Of a stretch of 64,000 bases of DNA, positions 1 to 7,877 are shown piece by piece. The DNA comes from Lactonifactor sp050944855 (lineage in GTDB: Bacteria; Bacillota; Clostridia; Lachnospirales; Lachnospiraceae): NCBI GenBank assembly GCA_050944855.1, contig JBMNRU010000007.1, positions 1 to 64,000 of the forward strand. The letters run 5' to 3'. A model generated the notes under the pieces. It saw only the letters and a list, made by a program, of their open reading frames with translations, was not told where the DNA came from and made no database searches. The position numbers and the translations under genes are program-made. Numbering within the stretch: the stretch's first letter is position 1; each line of letters begins with the position of its first letter.

Positions 1-11
1 GTAAAATCAGA

Positions 12-90
12 AATAGGCATAGGGTTCCATCCTTTCTATATATTTTGTGTGGTAACTTAATTATATAGGAATTGAATCTCTATGCCTATT
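12..90. repeat. Inverted repeat near left edge
   Basis: An 11-bp perfect inverted repeat (AATAGGCATAG at 12-22, CTATGCCTATT at 80-90) encloses an A+T-rich loop. No gene is visible in 1-329. Further right in this stretch, GCAAACGC (181-188) pairs with GCGTTTGC (213-220). This may be the end of an upstream transcript or a small structured element; no known RNA family was recognised. Confidence 0.4.
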
Positions 91-228
91 CAATTTTTAC
101 TTTACCCCCAAGTAAAGTTTACAACCGCTTTTTATCATATAGGGAAATTCGTCCTATATAACCCTCCGGGGGATGCGCACGCAAACGCAGAGGAATTATG
201 TCGTTGGCGCGACGCGTTTGCGGCGCAG

Positions 229-250
229 GAATCCCACAGGCGGGATTCTT
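229..250 (+). terminator. Terminator-like hairpin
   Basis: GAATCCC (229-235) and GGGATTC (242-248) form a 7-bp stem with a 6-base loop, followed by TTATTTAAAAATTTT. It would insulate the promoter at 265 from transcription entering from the left. The U tract is imperfect. Confidence 0.4.
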
Positions 251-264
251 ATTTAAAAATTTTC

Positions 265-293
265 TTGACAATATCGCGTTCACCGTTTATACT
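265..293 (+). promoter_or_regulatory. Sigma-A promoter of the choline locus
   Basis: A perfect TTGACA (265-270) is separated by 17 bp from TATACT (288-293). The start codon of the choline-kinase fusion gene is at 330, giving a leader of about 30 nt. Confidence 0.8.
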
Positions 294-300
294 GTCAATA

Positions 301-315
301 GTTCAAAAAATGAAC
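301..315 (+). promoter_or_regulatory. Candidate operator at +1
   Basis: GTTCA (301-305) and TGAAC (311-315) form a palindrome around five A residues, exactly where transcription from the 265-293 promoter should begin. Such a site suits a winged-helix repressor. The first protein of the operon carries that kind of domain, so autoregulation is inferred, not shown. Confidence 0.45.
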
Positions 316-329
316 ATCGGGGAGAGGCT

Positions 330-2195
330 ATGGATAAGTATTATAGGATATTATATTGTATTAATAAAGATGGTTTTCAAAATCAGAGACAGCTTGCAGC
401 AAAAGTACAAATGTCAGTGGGATCTGTAAACAGTGCTTTGAAAACCCTGGAGAAAAAAGAATATCTTGTAAAAGATAATATGGGAAATGGATATTTTCTT
501 ACACAACAGGGCCAGGATTATCTGGAAGAAATCCTGGAATCTAAGCGGGAAGAAAAGCTTTCTCTGGAGGGTAAGGAAAGAGCAGAAGATGCAAAAGTGC
601 ATACGGCAGTGATCCTGGCAGCCGGGAGTCACCCCTCTTTTGAGCAGCCGATAGGACTGTTGCCTGTTAATGGGGTTGCGGTGATAGAATGGCTGATTCG
701 CATGCTGTCCCAGAATGGCATAGAAACTATTTATGTGGTGATTGGTTATAAAAAAGAACTGTACCAGGAATATTTCAAGGGAAGAAGCAATATTGTCCTG
801 GTGGAAAATAATCGATATAAATGGACAGGAACGATGGCTTCTCTGTCTGTGGCTGCAGCGTATATAAAGGAAGATTTTCTCCTTTTGGACGGCAATCAGA
901 TTTTGGAAGAAGTGGCAATCACCCGTCTGCTGGAAAGTAAGTCACGCAACTGTGTGTTGTTAACGAATCTGAGTGGTTCCGGTGATGAAGCCTTGGTAGA
1001 GCTGGATGAGCAGGGATTTTTGTTTCGTATTACAAAAGATATCCGTCAGTTAAACCGGATTGATGCAGAACTGGTAGGTGTCTCCCGTATTTCCTATCCG
1101 CTTCTGCAGAAAATGATGGAATATTATCAGGATAATAAAAATCCGTATTTAAACTATGAATATGTGATAGAAAATATAGGACGTATCTATCAGATCACCG
1201 GTGAGATGGCAGATGATATGGCCTGGAGTATTATTGAAAGTCCCCAATTACATCGGAAGGCAGAGAAGATTATTTTTCCCCGTATTCAGAAGCGTGCACG
1301 TCTGCGCCAGGAAAACCAGGCGAGGGAAGTTTTGAAAGCATGTATGCATTTGAAGGAAGAAGAAATTGAAGAATGTACCATTGGCGGTGGTATGACCAAT
1401 ATGAATTTCTTTGTGAAGTTTCGTGGAAAGAAGTATATTCTTCGTATTGCGGGAGCTGGTACCGATGTGATGATCGACCGGAAAAGCGAGCAGCATAACG
1501 GTGCGCTTGCTTCTGCGTTGGGCCTGAATCCGCCGACGGTTTATTTTGACGCAGAAACCGGCGTGAAAATCACAGAATTTATTGAGGGGGCGGAGACTTT
1601 ACATCCCAAGACGGCACATCTGGAGATCAATATAAAAGAAACCACCAGGATATTGAAAGAATTGCACCAATCCGATATGAAGCAGTATGGAAGTTTTCAG
1701 GTGCAAACGGAGTATGAAAAGTACAAGAGAAAAATAGATGAGATCCATGGGGTATATTATCCGGGATTTGAGGAGATGGACGCCTGGTTTTATTGGATGA
1801 TGAACCGGCTGGAAGAAATTGGGCTTGACCGTTGTCCCTGTCACAATGATCTGGTGGCGGAGAATTTTATCAAGGATAGAAATGGGAAAATGTATCTGAT
1901 CGACTGGGAGTATTCCGGATACAACGATCCTATGTGGGATCTGGCGGCTCATTTACTGGAATGTGAGTTTGATCCGGTGGAAGAAGAATTATTTCTGCAG
2001 TATTATTTCCAGGGTCAGCCGGATGCGCGGTCAGCAGAGAAAATCTGGATTTTCAAAATGTGTCAGGATATTTTATGGAGTGCCTGGACGGTGCTGAAAG
2101 AAGCAGAGGGAGATGATTTTGGCTCTTATGGTGCAGATCGTCTGCACAGGGCCATGGAAATGAAGAAGGAGTATGAAGCGTATTATGGAAAATAA
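330..2195 (+). CDS. wHTH / LicC-like nucleotidyltransferase / LicA-like choline kinase fusion
   Basis: This 621-residue protein has three parts. Residues 1-75 are a MarR-like winged helix; about 90-310 is a sugar-1-phosphate nucleotidyltransferase-like domain starting VILAAG; about 345-590 is a LicA-type choline kinase with GGGMTN, the catalytic CHNDLVAENF and LIDWEYSGYNDPMWDLA. The expected role is import-coupled phosphorylation of choline for cell-surface phosphocholine. The nucleotidyltransferase loop is odd: the usual GxGxR and PK are replaced (AAGSHPSFEQPIGLLP), and GD becomes GN, so CTP transfer may be lost or altered. The start at 330 is chosen because GGGGAGAGG lies just upstream; the longer open frame from 198 would run through the promoter. 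The gene overlaps the next by 11 nt. Confidence 0.85.
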   Translation: MDKYYRILYCINKDGFQNQRQLAAKVQMSVGSVNSALKTLEKKEYLVKDNMGNGYFLTQQGQDYLEEILESKREEKLSLEGKERAEDAKVHTAVILAAGSHPSFEQPIGLLPVNGVAVIEWLIRMLSQNGIETIYVVIGYKKELYQEYFKGRSNIVLVENNRYKWTGTMASLSVAAAYIKEDFLLLDGNQILEEVAITRLLESKSRNCVLLTNLSGSGDEALVELDEQGFLFRITKDIRQLNRIDAELVGVSRISYPLLQKMMEYYQDNKNPYLNYEYVIENIGRIYQITGEMADDMAWSIIESPQLHRKAEKIIFPRIQKRARLRQENQAREVLKACMHLKEEEIEECTIGGGMTNMNFFVKFRGKKYILRIAGAGTDVMIDRKSEQHNGALASALGLNPPTVYFDAETGVKITEFIEGAETLHPKTAHLEINIKETTRILKELHQSDMKQYGSFQVQTEYEKYKRKIDEIHGVYYPGFEEMDAWFYWMMNRLEEIGLDRCPCHNDLVAENFIKDRNGKMYLIDWEYSGYNDPMWDLAAHLLECEFDPVEEELFLQYYFQGQPDARSAEKIWIFKMCQDILWSAWTVLKEAEGDDFGSYGADRLHRAMEMKKEYEAYYGK

Positions 2196-3723
2196 GAAAA
2201 AATGGACAGAAAATATAGATTGGACGATTACTCTGGCACCTCTGGCGATTATTGCAGTGTTGTCTGCACTTCTTATGTGTTTTCCGGAGAGATCCCAGGA
2301 AATTGTAGCTCTGATGCGAAGTTTCTTTGTAAATGATCTGGGATTTTTCTACATTTTATTAGGTTTGGCCGTACTGTTGATTGCTATTGGACTGGCTTTT
2401 TCTAAATATGGAACAATTCAGCTGGGGAAGATGGAGAAACCCCGTTACAGCACCTTTAGCTGGGGCGCTATGATTTTTACTTCTACCATGGCGGCAGATA
2501 TTTTGTATTGGTCCATGATTGAATGGGGGTATTATTACGATGCTACCCCATTTGCCATGGAGAATATGACACTGGCTCAGAAGCAGGATATGGCATCTGC
2601 CTATCCGCTGTTTCACTGGGGTCCGATTCCCTGGGCATTTTACATTCTTCCAGCCTGTGCGTATGCATATATGATGTTTGTAAAACACAGAAAAAGACAG
2701 ACGTTATCCGAAGCCTGCCGTCCGCTGTTGAAGGACAAAACCGACAAAGGGCTGGGAAAGTTTATTGATATTTTTGCGGTTGTGGGTCTGCTGGCAGGCA
2801 CCGCGACTACCTTCTCTTTGTCAACTCCGCTGTTGACGGAAGCAATCGGGACTATTTTTGGAATCCACACCTCAAGATTTACAACGATCCTGATTCTCTG
2901 TTTTATCGGGTTGGTATTTATTATAGCGGTTATGAAAGGAATGAAGGCCATTTCTCATCTGGCAACCATATGTGTAGTTATTTTTTGCGTACTGATGGGG
3001 ATTTTTGTTGTCTGCGGCCCGAAGATATATCTGATCGAGACCGGCATTACCGCTATCGGTACGGTTGTGAATGATTTCTTTCATATGGCGACCTGGATGG
3101 ACCCTCTTCGTTTATCTTCTACAGGCGGCAATGGTTTTCCACAGGACTGGACGATTTTCTACTGGGCATACTGGATTGCCTGGTTTGTGGCAACCCCGTT
3201 TTTCATTGCAAAAATATCGGAGGGAAGAACCATTAAGCAGGTGGTGCTGGGAGGTATGTCCTGCGGACTTTTGGGTACCTGGGTTTCCTTTATCACTCTC
3301 GGCGGTTATGGCCTCCATTTGCAGACAAGCGGTATTGTAGATGTGGCGGGTATGCTGGCAGAGGGTGCGGCACCGTCAGAAGTCATTATGCAGATTTTTG
3401 CACAGCTGCCGGTGGGAACTGTGGCGCTGGTGGTTTTAGTGCTGGCGATGGTTGCCTTTTATTCCAGTACCTTTGATGCCATTACACTGGTGATCGCCAC
3501 GTATTCGGAAAAAAATCTTTCGGAAGGACAGGAGCCAAGAAGAATTTTGCGTGCATTCTGGGCAGGGGTATTCCTGCTGCTTCCCATTGCACTGCTGTTT
3601 TCGGAAAGCACACTGTCTAATCTGCAGACCGTATCTATTATTGCGGCATTTCCGCTGGGGATTATCATTATTATGATTATATGCAGTTTTTTCAAAGAAC
3701 TGCGGGAACATAGAAAGGAGTAA
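2185..3723 (+). CDS. BCCT-family choline/betaine transporter
   Basis: A 512-residue multi-span protein of the betaine/choline/carnitine transporter family. It carries the family core FPQDWTIFYWAYWIAW followed by a SEGRTIKQ loop, with about 12 hydrophobic helices. It probably brings choline into the cell for the kinase encoded immediately upstream, whose stop codon it overlaps. In Haemophilus and pneumococcal lic loci this job is done by LicB, a different fold. The ATG at 2185 is preferred over 2173, which sits almost on top of the AAGGAG. Its substrate is inferred from the neighbour. Confidence 0.85.
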   Translation: MENKKKWTENIDWTITLAPLAIIAVLSALLMCFPERSQEIVALMRSFFVNDLGFFYILLGLAVLLIAIGLAFSKYGTIQLGKMEKPRYSTFSWGAMIFTSTMAADILYWSMIEWGYYYDATPFAMENMTLAQKQDMASAYPLFHWGPIPWAFYILPACAYAYMMFVKHRKRQTLSEACRPLLKDKTDKGLGKFIDIFAVVGLLAGTATTFSLSTPLLTEAIGTIFGIHTSRFTTILILCFIGLVFIIAVMKGMKAISHLATICVVIFCVLMGIFVVCGPKIYLIETGITAIGTVVNDFFHMATWMDPLRLSSTGGNGFPQDWTIFYWAYWIAWFVATPFFIAKISEGRTIKQVVLGGMSCGLLGTWVSFITLGGYGLHLQTSGIVDVAGMLAEGAAPSEVIMQIFAQLPVGTVALVVLVLAMVAFYSSTFDAITLVIATYSEKNLSEGQEPRRILRAFWAGVFLLLPIALLFSESTLSNLQTVSIIAAFPLGIIIIMIICSFFKELREHRKE

Positions 3724-3750
3724 AGGGAGCAGGCTGCTCCCTTTACTTTT
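3722..3750 (+). terminator. Terminator after transporter
   Basis: A perfect 10-bp stem, AAAGGGAGCA (3722-3731) with TGCTCCCTTT (3735-3744), has a 3-base loop and is followed by ACTTTT. The stem begins inside the stop codon of the transporter. Confidence 0.75.
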
Positions 3751-3770
3751 GGGCTGTAAAAGGGTATAAT
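3742..3770 (+). promoter_or_regulatory. Promoter of glycosyltransferase operon
   Basis: TTTACT (3742-3747), a 17-bp spacer and a perfect TATAAT (3765-3770) sit right after the terminator. A short palindrome, ATGAATATTCAT, follows at 3769-3780 over the expected start of transcription. Confidence 0.65.
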
Positions 3771-3799
3771 GAATATTCATTACGTGTGTAAGGAGAAAG

Positions 3800-4744
3800 A
3801 TGAGTATGTTGGTTTCCGTAGTAATTCCTTGCTATAATTCGGAAGCAAGTATAGAGAAAGTAGTGGAGATGACCATTGTTGAGTTAAGAAAAATAGAGAA
3901 CTGCGACTGTGAGTTTGTGTTAGTGAATGACTGTTCCAGAGATCATACTTATGGTGCGATTCAACGTCTGGGAGAAAAATATCCTTTTGTGAAAGGGGTA
4001 AATCTTATGCGTAATTTCGGACAGCATAATGCGATTATGGCGGCCTTGCATTATACTGCTGGTGATTATATTGTGGGGATGGACGATGATTTTCAGACCC
4101 ATCCGTCCCAGATTTCCATTCTGATCCGCAAAATAGAAGAGGGATATGATCTGGTTTATGGACAATATGGAAAGAAAAAGGGGTCTTTCCTGAAAAACCT
4201 TTCCAGCAAGTTTAACAAAGTTACCTCCCGTGTTCTGCTGGGCAGGCCGAAAGATGTGGTATCCAGTAATTTCTGGGTGATTACCAGATCCGTGCGGGAT
4301 GAACTGGTAAAGTATAAGAATTATAATCCTTATGTGGATGCGCTGTTTTATCGAACCACACACAATATTGCAGATGTGCCGATTGAACATTTTAAAAGAG
4401 AAGTGGGAACTTCTAATTATACGTTCCGCAAACTGGTCCGCCTTTGGCTGGCATATTGGAACTACTCGGTGATCCCTCTTCGGATTTCTTCCATTTTGGG
4501 AATGCTTTTTGCCGGAGGCGGTTTTATTGCAGCCATTGTTACGGTCATTAAAAAGCTTCTGACGCCGGATATGCCTATGGGCTGGGCATCCACCATCTGT
4601 CTGATGATGGTATTTTTTGGCATCGTGCTGCTTGTGCTGGGCATTATCGGGGAATATCTGGGTAAGATCATTCTGACGTTAAACAGCACACCTCAGTATA
4701 TTGTCCGTGAGACGGTGAATATTGAAGAGAAGGAAGGAAATTAA
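3800..4744 (+). CDS. GT2 polyprenyl-phosphate glycosyltransferase
   Basis: This 314-residue protein is a family 2 glycosyltransferase of the DPM1/ArnC/GtrB kind. VSVVIPCYNSE opens the nucleotide-binding fold, DDDFQTHP near residue 95 is the metal-binding DXD region, and two membrane helices close the C-terminus (about 230-290). Such enzymes load a sugar from a nucleotide donor onto undecaprenyl phosphate at the inner membrane face. RBS AAGGAG precedes ATG 3800. It heads an operon with the ATP-grasp protein (3 nt away) and two EamA half-transporters, which suggests the lipid-linked sugar is then flipped outward. The sugar is not determined by sequence. Confidence 0.85.
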   Translation: MSMLVSVVIPCYNSEASIEKVVEMTIVELRKIENCDCEFVLVNDCSRDHTYGAIQRLGEKYPFVKGVNLMRNFGQHNAIMAALHYTAGDYIVGMDDDFQTHPSQISILIRKIEEGYDLVYGQYGKKKGSFLKNLSSKFNKVTSRVLLGRPKDVVSSNFWVITRSVRDELVKYKNYNPYVDALFYRTTHNIADVPIEHFKREVGTSNYTFRKLVRLWLAYWNYSVIPLRISSILGMLFAGGGFIAAIVTVIKKLLTPDMPMGWASTICLMMVFFGIVLLVLGIIGEYLGKIILTLNSTPQYIVRETVNIEEKEGN

Positions 4745-4747
4745 CAG

Positions 4748-5959
4748 ATGAAAAAGCTGATGATTCTGGGTGCCGGTATTTATCAGGTGCCTTTGATCCT
4801 GCAGGCAAAGAAAATGGGGCTTTTTACCATCGTAGTAAGTATAGATGGAAATTATCCGGGATTTGCGCTGGCAGATCGGGTATATAAGCTGAATACCCGG
4901 GATTTGGATGCGGTGCTGCAGGCGGCACAGCGGGAAGAAATCGATGGTATCTGTACATCCGGTACTGACGTGGCGGTCAGAACGATTGGCTATGTATGTC
5001 AGAAAATGGGACTTTCCGGGATCAGTCAGAGAGCAGCAGAGATCGTGACAGATAAGAGGGCCATGAAAGAAGCCTTTGCGGCCCATGAAGTATCCACTGC
5101 CGCCTTTCGGACAGCGTACAGTTTGGAGGAGGCAAGGGCAGCAGCAGAGGCACTGGGCTTTCCCGTGGTGCTGAAGGTAGTGGACAGCTCCGGAAGCCGG
5201 GGGATCCTCCGGGTGGATCACAGGGATGAACTGGCCGACTCTTATGATGAAGTCCGCAGTTACACACAGAAGCCGTATATTTTGGTGGAACAGTGTATAG
5301 AAGCCCTGGAGATCGGTGTAGACGGTTTCGTACAGGATGGGAAAGTAGAATTGCTGCTTCCCCATGATAAGTTTGTATATCAAGTAAATGGAGCTACGGT
5401 TCCGGTAGGACATCATTTTCCGTTTCGGGGAAGTCAGGCCTTACTGGATGAAATACGGATACAGATGGAGAGAGCGGTAAAAGCCGTGGGTGCGGATCAT
5501 TGCCCGGTCAATGCGGATGTATTTGTCAAAGGGGATAAGGTTTGGATCATAGAAATGGGAGGAAGAAGCGGGGCAACCTGTATTCCGGAACTGATTTCTA
5601 TGCACTGCGGGTTTAACTATTATGAAAAAATGATTCGGGCAGCGCTGGGAGAAACCGTAAGCTTTGTCACACAACCGCTGCGCCCCTGTATGGCAAAACT
5701 GATCTTCAGCAATCAAGACGGCGTGATCACCAGAGTGGATACAGAAATCCTAAAGGAATTGCACCGACAGGGAGTTACGGCACAGATTGACTATGAGCCG
5801 GGCAGCAAAGTGTGTCATCTGCATAATGGGACGGACCGTATCGGACATGTGATCGTGCCTGTTGATGACGAGTGCGTGCTGGAAGAGATGGCCGAAAAAC
5901 TGCGCAGGCATATATGGATCGATCATCAGAATCTGCAGGAAATATGGGAGCTGTCATAG
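4748..5959 (+). CDS. ATP-grasp ligase
   Basis: A 403-residue ATP-grasp enzyme. LGAGIYQVPLILQAKKMG is the N-terminal pre-ATP-grasp fold, VVLKVVDSSGSRGI near residue 143 is the ATP-clamping loop, and VDGFVQDGKVELL and IEMGGRSGATCIPEL carry the metal/ATP residues. The family joins a carboxylate to an amine or other nucleophile through an acyl phosphate. It lies between a polyprenyl-phosphate glycosyltransferase and putative flippase subunits. An inferred role is acylating an amino sugar, perhaps with an amino acid, before export. No specific substrate can be read from the sequence, and other carboxylate-amine ligase roles remain possible. Confidence 0.8.
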   Translation: MKKLMILGAGIYQVPLILQAKKMGLFTIVVSIDGNYPGFALADRVYKLNTRDLDAVLQAAQREEIDGICTSGTDVAVRTIGYVCQKMGLSGISQRAAEIVTDKRAMKEAFAAHEVSTAAFRTAYSLEEARAAAEALGFPVVLKVVDSSGSRGILRVDHRDELADSYDEVRSYTQKPYILVEQCIEALEIGVDGFVQDGKVELLLPHDKFVYQVNGATVPVGHHFPFRGSQALLDEIRIQMERAVKAVGADHCPVNADVFVKGDKVWIIEMGGRSGATCIPELISMHCGFNYYEKMIRAALGETVSFVTQPLRPCMAKLIFSNQDGVITRVDTEILKELHRQGVTAQIDYEPGSKVCHLHNGTDRIGHVIVPVDDECVLEEMAEKLRRHIWIDHQNLQEIWELS

Positions 5960-5971
5960 ACGGAGGAAGTT

Positions 5972-6322
5972 ATGGAACGATTGAAAGATTATATTCTTTT
6001 GCATCTGAATATTTGTCTGTTTTCTTTTACCGGCATTTTTACAAAGATGGCAGCGATTTCCTATAATGAAACAGGAATATATGGATGGAAACTGTATTTG
6101 TTTCTGTGTTTGATGATATTAAACTGCTTTATCTATGCCATTGCCTGGCAGAAGGTAATTACGAAGTTTGATCTGAGTACCGCTTATGCCAATAAAAGTG
6201 TGTATTTGATCTGGTCTCAGGTCTGGGCGGTGTTGATTTTTAAAGAGAATCTTACCGTTACAAATATCGTTGGACTGTTAGTTGTATTTGTGGGAGTATT
6301 GGTGGTGCAGAGATATGAATAG
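5972..6322 (+). CDS. EamA/ArnE-like half transporter, subunit 1
   Basis: A 116-residue protein with four predicted membrane helices, about half the size of a normal DMT permease. The last part (VIFKENLTVTNIVGLLVVFVGVLVV, read in two pieces) matches the end of EamA units, with the FKE turn common to SMR/ArnE-type proteins. It overlaps the next, similar-sized gene by 8 nt. The pairing recalls the ArnE/ArnF heterodimer that flips undecaprenyl-phosphate amino-arabinose. With a GT2 enzyme upstream, flipping of a lipid-linked sugar is the inferred role; export of a small molecule is the alternative. RBS GGAGG lies ahead of ATG 5972. Confidence 0.7.
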   Translation: MERLKDYILLHLNICLFSFTGIFTKMAAISYNETGIYGWKLYLFLCLMILNCFIYAIAWQKVITKFDLSTAYANKSVYLIWSQVWAVLIFKENLTVTNIVGLLVVFVGVLVVQRYE

Positions 6323-6650
6323 TTATATGCTGTTGTTGTTTATTGGTACATTTTTTACTGCATTTTCTCAGCTTCTGTTAAAGCAGAGTGCCAATCAGAC
6401 TTATAAAAGCTGGATTTATGAATATTTGAACTGGAGAGTTATTACCGCATACGGGATCTTCGTGGGGGTTTTGCTTCTGAACACCTTTGCTTTGACGCAT
6501 GTGGATATGAAATACAGTTCCGTGATTGATACGTTTAGTTATGTGTTTGTATTATTATTGTCAAGATTTGTATTGAAAGAGAAGTTTACGAAAGGAAAGC
6601 TGGTGGGTAATCTGATTATTATCTGCGGAATTCTGATTTATACACTGTAA
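6315..6650 (+). CDS. EamA/ArnF-like half transporter, subunit 2
   Basis: A 111-residue, four-helix membrane protein starting MNSYMLLLFIG, with TFFTAFSQLLLKQSA in the first helix and LKEKFTKGKLVGN before the last helix. It resembles its upstream partner in size and topology, so the two probably form an antiparallel heterodimer. The start at 6315 overlaps the end of the partner by 8 nt, which suggests translational coupling; an upstream in-frame ATG at 6282 lies deep in the partner gene. It ends the operon at a strong terminator. The role as a flippase for an undecaprenyl-linked sugar is inferred from context. Confidence 0.7.
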   Translation: MNSYMLLLFIGTFFTAFSQLLLKQSANQTYKSWIYEYLNWRVITAYGIFVGVLLLNTFALTHVDMKYSSVIDTFSYVFVLLLSRFVLKEKFTKGKLVGNLIIICGILIYTL

Positions 6651-6705
6651 AAAATAAATGTTGGAAATGTGATGACAAATCATATTTCCAACATTTATTT
6701 TTTGT
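6649..6705. terminator. Bidirectional terminator
   Basis: A long stem of about 20 bp (AAAAATAAATGTTGGAAAT pairing with ATTTCCAACATTTATTTTT) has A runs on one side and T runs on the other. It serves the EamA operon on + and the aminotransferase operon on -, which converge here. Confidence 0.85.
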
Positions 6706-6731
6706 ACTACATCCGTAAATGATAGTTTGGT

Positions 6732-7862
6732 CTATTTTTTGAAATATTGATAAATGGTATCCACCACATACTGTCTGTCTTCCCGGCTCAGACCGTAGTG
6801 CATAGGAAGCCGTACCAGGCGTTCGCTTTCTTTTGTGGTGTATTTGTCTTCTCCATGGAATCGGCCAAATTTCTTTCCGGCGGGAGAAGAATGCAGTGGA
6901 ATATAGTGGAAAACACTGGAAATCCCCTGTTCTTTTAAGTATTCCATAAAAGCGGTACGCTGGGCCAGATCCGGCAGCTTAATATAAAACATATGAGCGT
7001 TGTGCACACATTCTTTTGGAACAAAGGGAAGCTCCAGGCAGCCTTTCTCAGCCAGCGGCTGCAAGGCTTTTTCATAAAAGTGATAGGTATCCAGACGATC
7101 GGACTGGATATCTTCCATAGCCTCTATCTGTGCCCACAGGTAGGCAGCATTCATATCACTTGGGAGATAAGAGGAGCCATAGTCCTGCCAGGTATATTTA
7201 TCGATCTGGCCGCGGAAGAACTTGCTCCGATTGGTGCCTTTTTCACGAATGATCTCCGCCCGTTCCTGATCCTCTGTATGGTTAAACAAAAGGGCACCGC
7301 CTTCTCCCATGGACAGGTTTTTTGTTTCGTGGAAACTATAACAGCCGTAATCACCGATGGTTCCCAGATACTGTCCTTTATAAGTAGAAGAGAATCCCTG
7401 TGCGGCATCTTCGACTACCTTTAGGTGATGGCGGGCTGCAATATCCATGATGGTATCCATTTCACAGGCCACACCGGCGTAATGAACCGGGACAATGACC
7501 TTTGTTTTTTCTGTAATGGCATCTTCAATCAGAGTTTCGTCCAGATTCATGGTATCCGGGCGGATATCCGTAAATACCAGCTGTGCACCGCGCTGTACAA
7601 AAGCATCTGCAGTGGATACAAAGGTATAGGAGGGAAGGATCACCTCATCTCCCGGCCGGATATCACATAACAGGGCGGCCATTTCCAGGGCATGCGTGCA
7701 GGATGTGGTGAGAAAAGCATGATTTACGTGAAAATGCTCTCGCATCCAGGCGCAGCACTTTTGGGTAAAGATGCCGTCTCCGCAGATTTTTTGATTTTCA
7801 ATGGCTTGTTTCATATAGTCCAGTTCCCGGCCCGTAAATGGGGGGACATTAAAATTTATCAT
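6732..7862 (-). CDS. wecE: dTDP-4-amino-4,6-dideoxygalactose transaminase (WecE/RffA)
   Basis: A 376-residue DegT/DnrJ/EryC1 aminotransferase that matches the WecE/RffA group along its whole length. It has INFNVPPFTGRELDYM, KICGDGIFTQKC, TSCTHALEMAALL, VPVHYAGVACEMD, VEDAAQGFSSTYKG, the PLP-lysine motif SFHETKNLSMGEGGA, and REKGTNRSKFFRGQ. The family makes dTDP-4-amino-4,6-dideoxygalactose (Fuc4N donor) from the 4-keto sugar using glutamate. AAGGAG lies before ATG 7862, and it follows the DUF2142 gene by 15 bp, so the two share a transcript. With the GT2, ATP-grasp and EamA genes converging on it, it likely supplies the amino sugar handled by them. Confidence 0.9.
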   Translation of the reverse strand: MINFNVPPFTGRELDYMKQAIENQKICGDGIFTQKCCAWMREHFHVNHAFLTTSCTHALEMAALLCDIRPGDEVILPSYTFVSTADAFVQRGAQLVFTDIRPDTMNLDETLIEDAITEKTKVIVPVHYAGVACEMDTIMDIAARHHLKVVEDAAQGFSSTYKGQYLGTIGDYGCYSFHETKNLSMGEGGALLFNHTEDQERAEIIREKGTNRSKFFRGQIDKYTWQDYGSSYLPSDMNAAYLWAQIEAMEDIQSDRLDTYHFYEKALQPLAEKGCLELPFVPKECVHNAHMFYIKLPDLAQRTAFMEYLKEQGISSVFHYIPLHSSPAGKKFGRFHGEDKYTTKESERLVRLPMHYGLSREDRQYVVDTIYQYFKK

Positions 7863-7877
7863 AGTGTACGCTCCTTG

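Noticed and set aside
120..228. Riboswitch in the leader of the choline locus
   Set aside because: Hairpins are present, but they lie upstream of the promoter at 265-293 and would not be in the transcript.
198..329. N-terminal extension of the choline-kinase fusion by 44 residues
   Set aside because: The extra codons cover the -35, -10 and operator sequences, and the good ribosome site lies before ATG 330.
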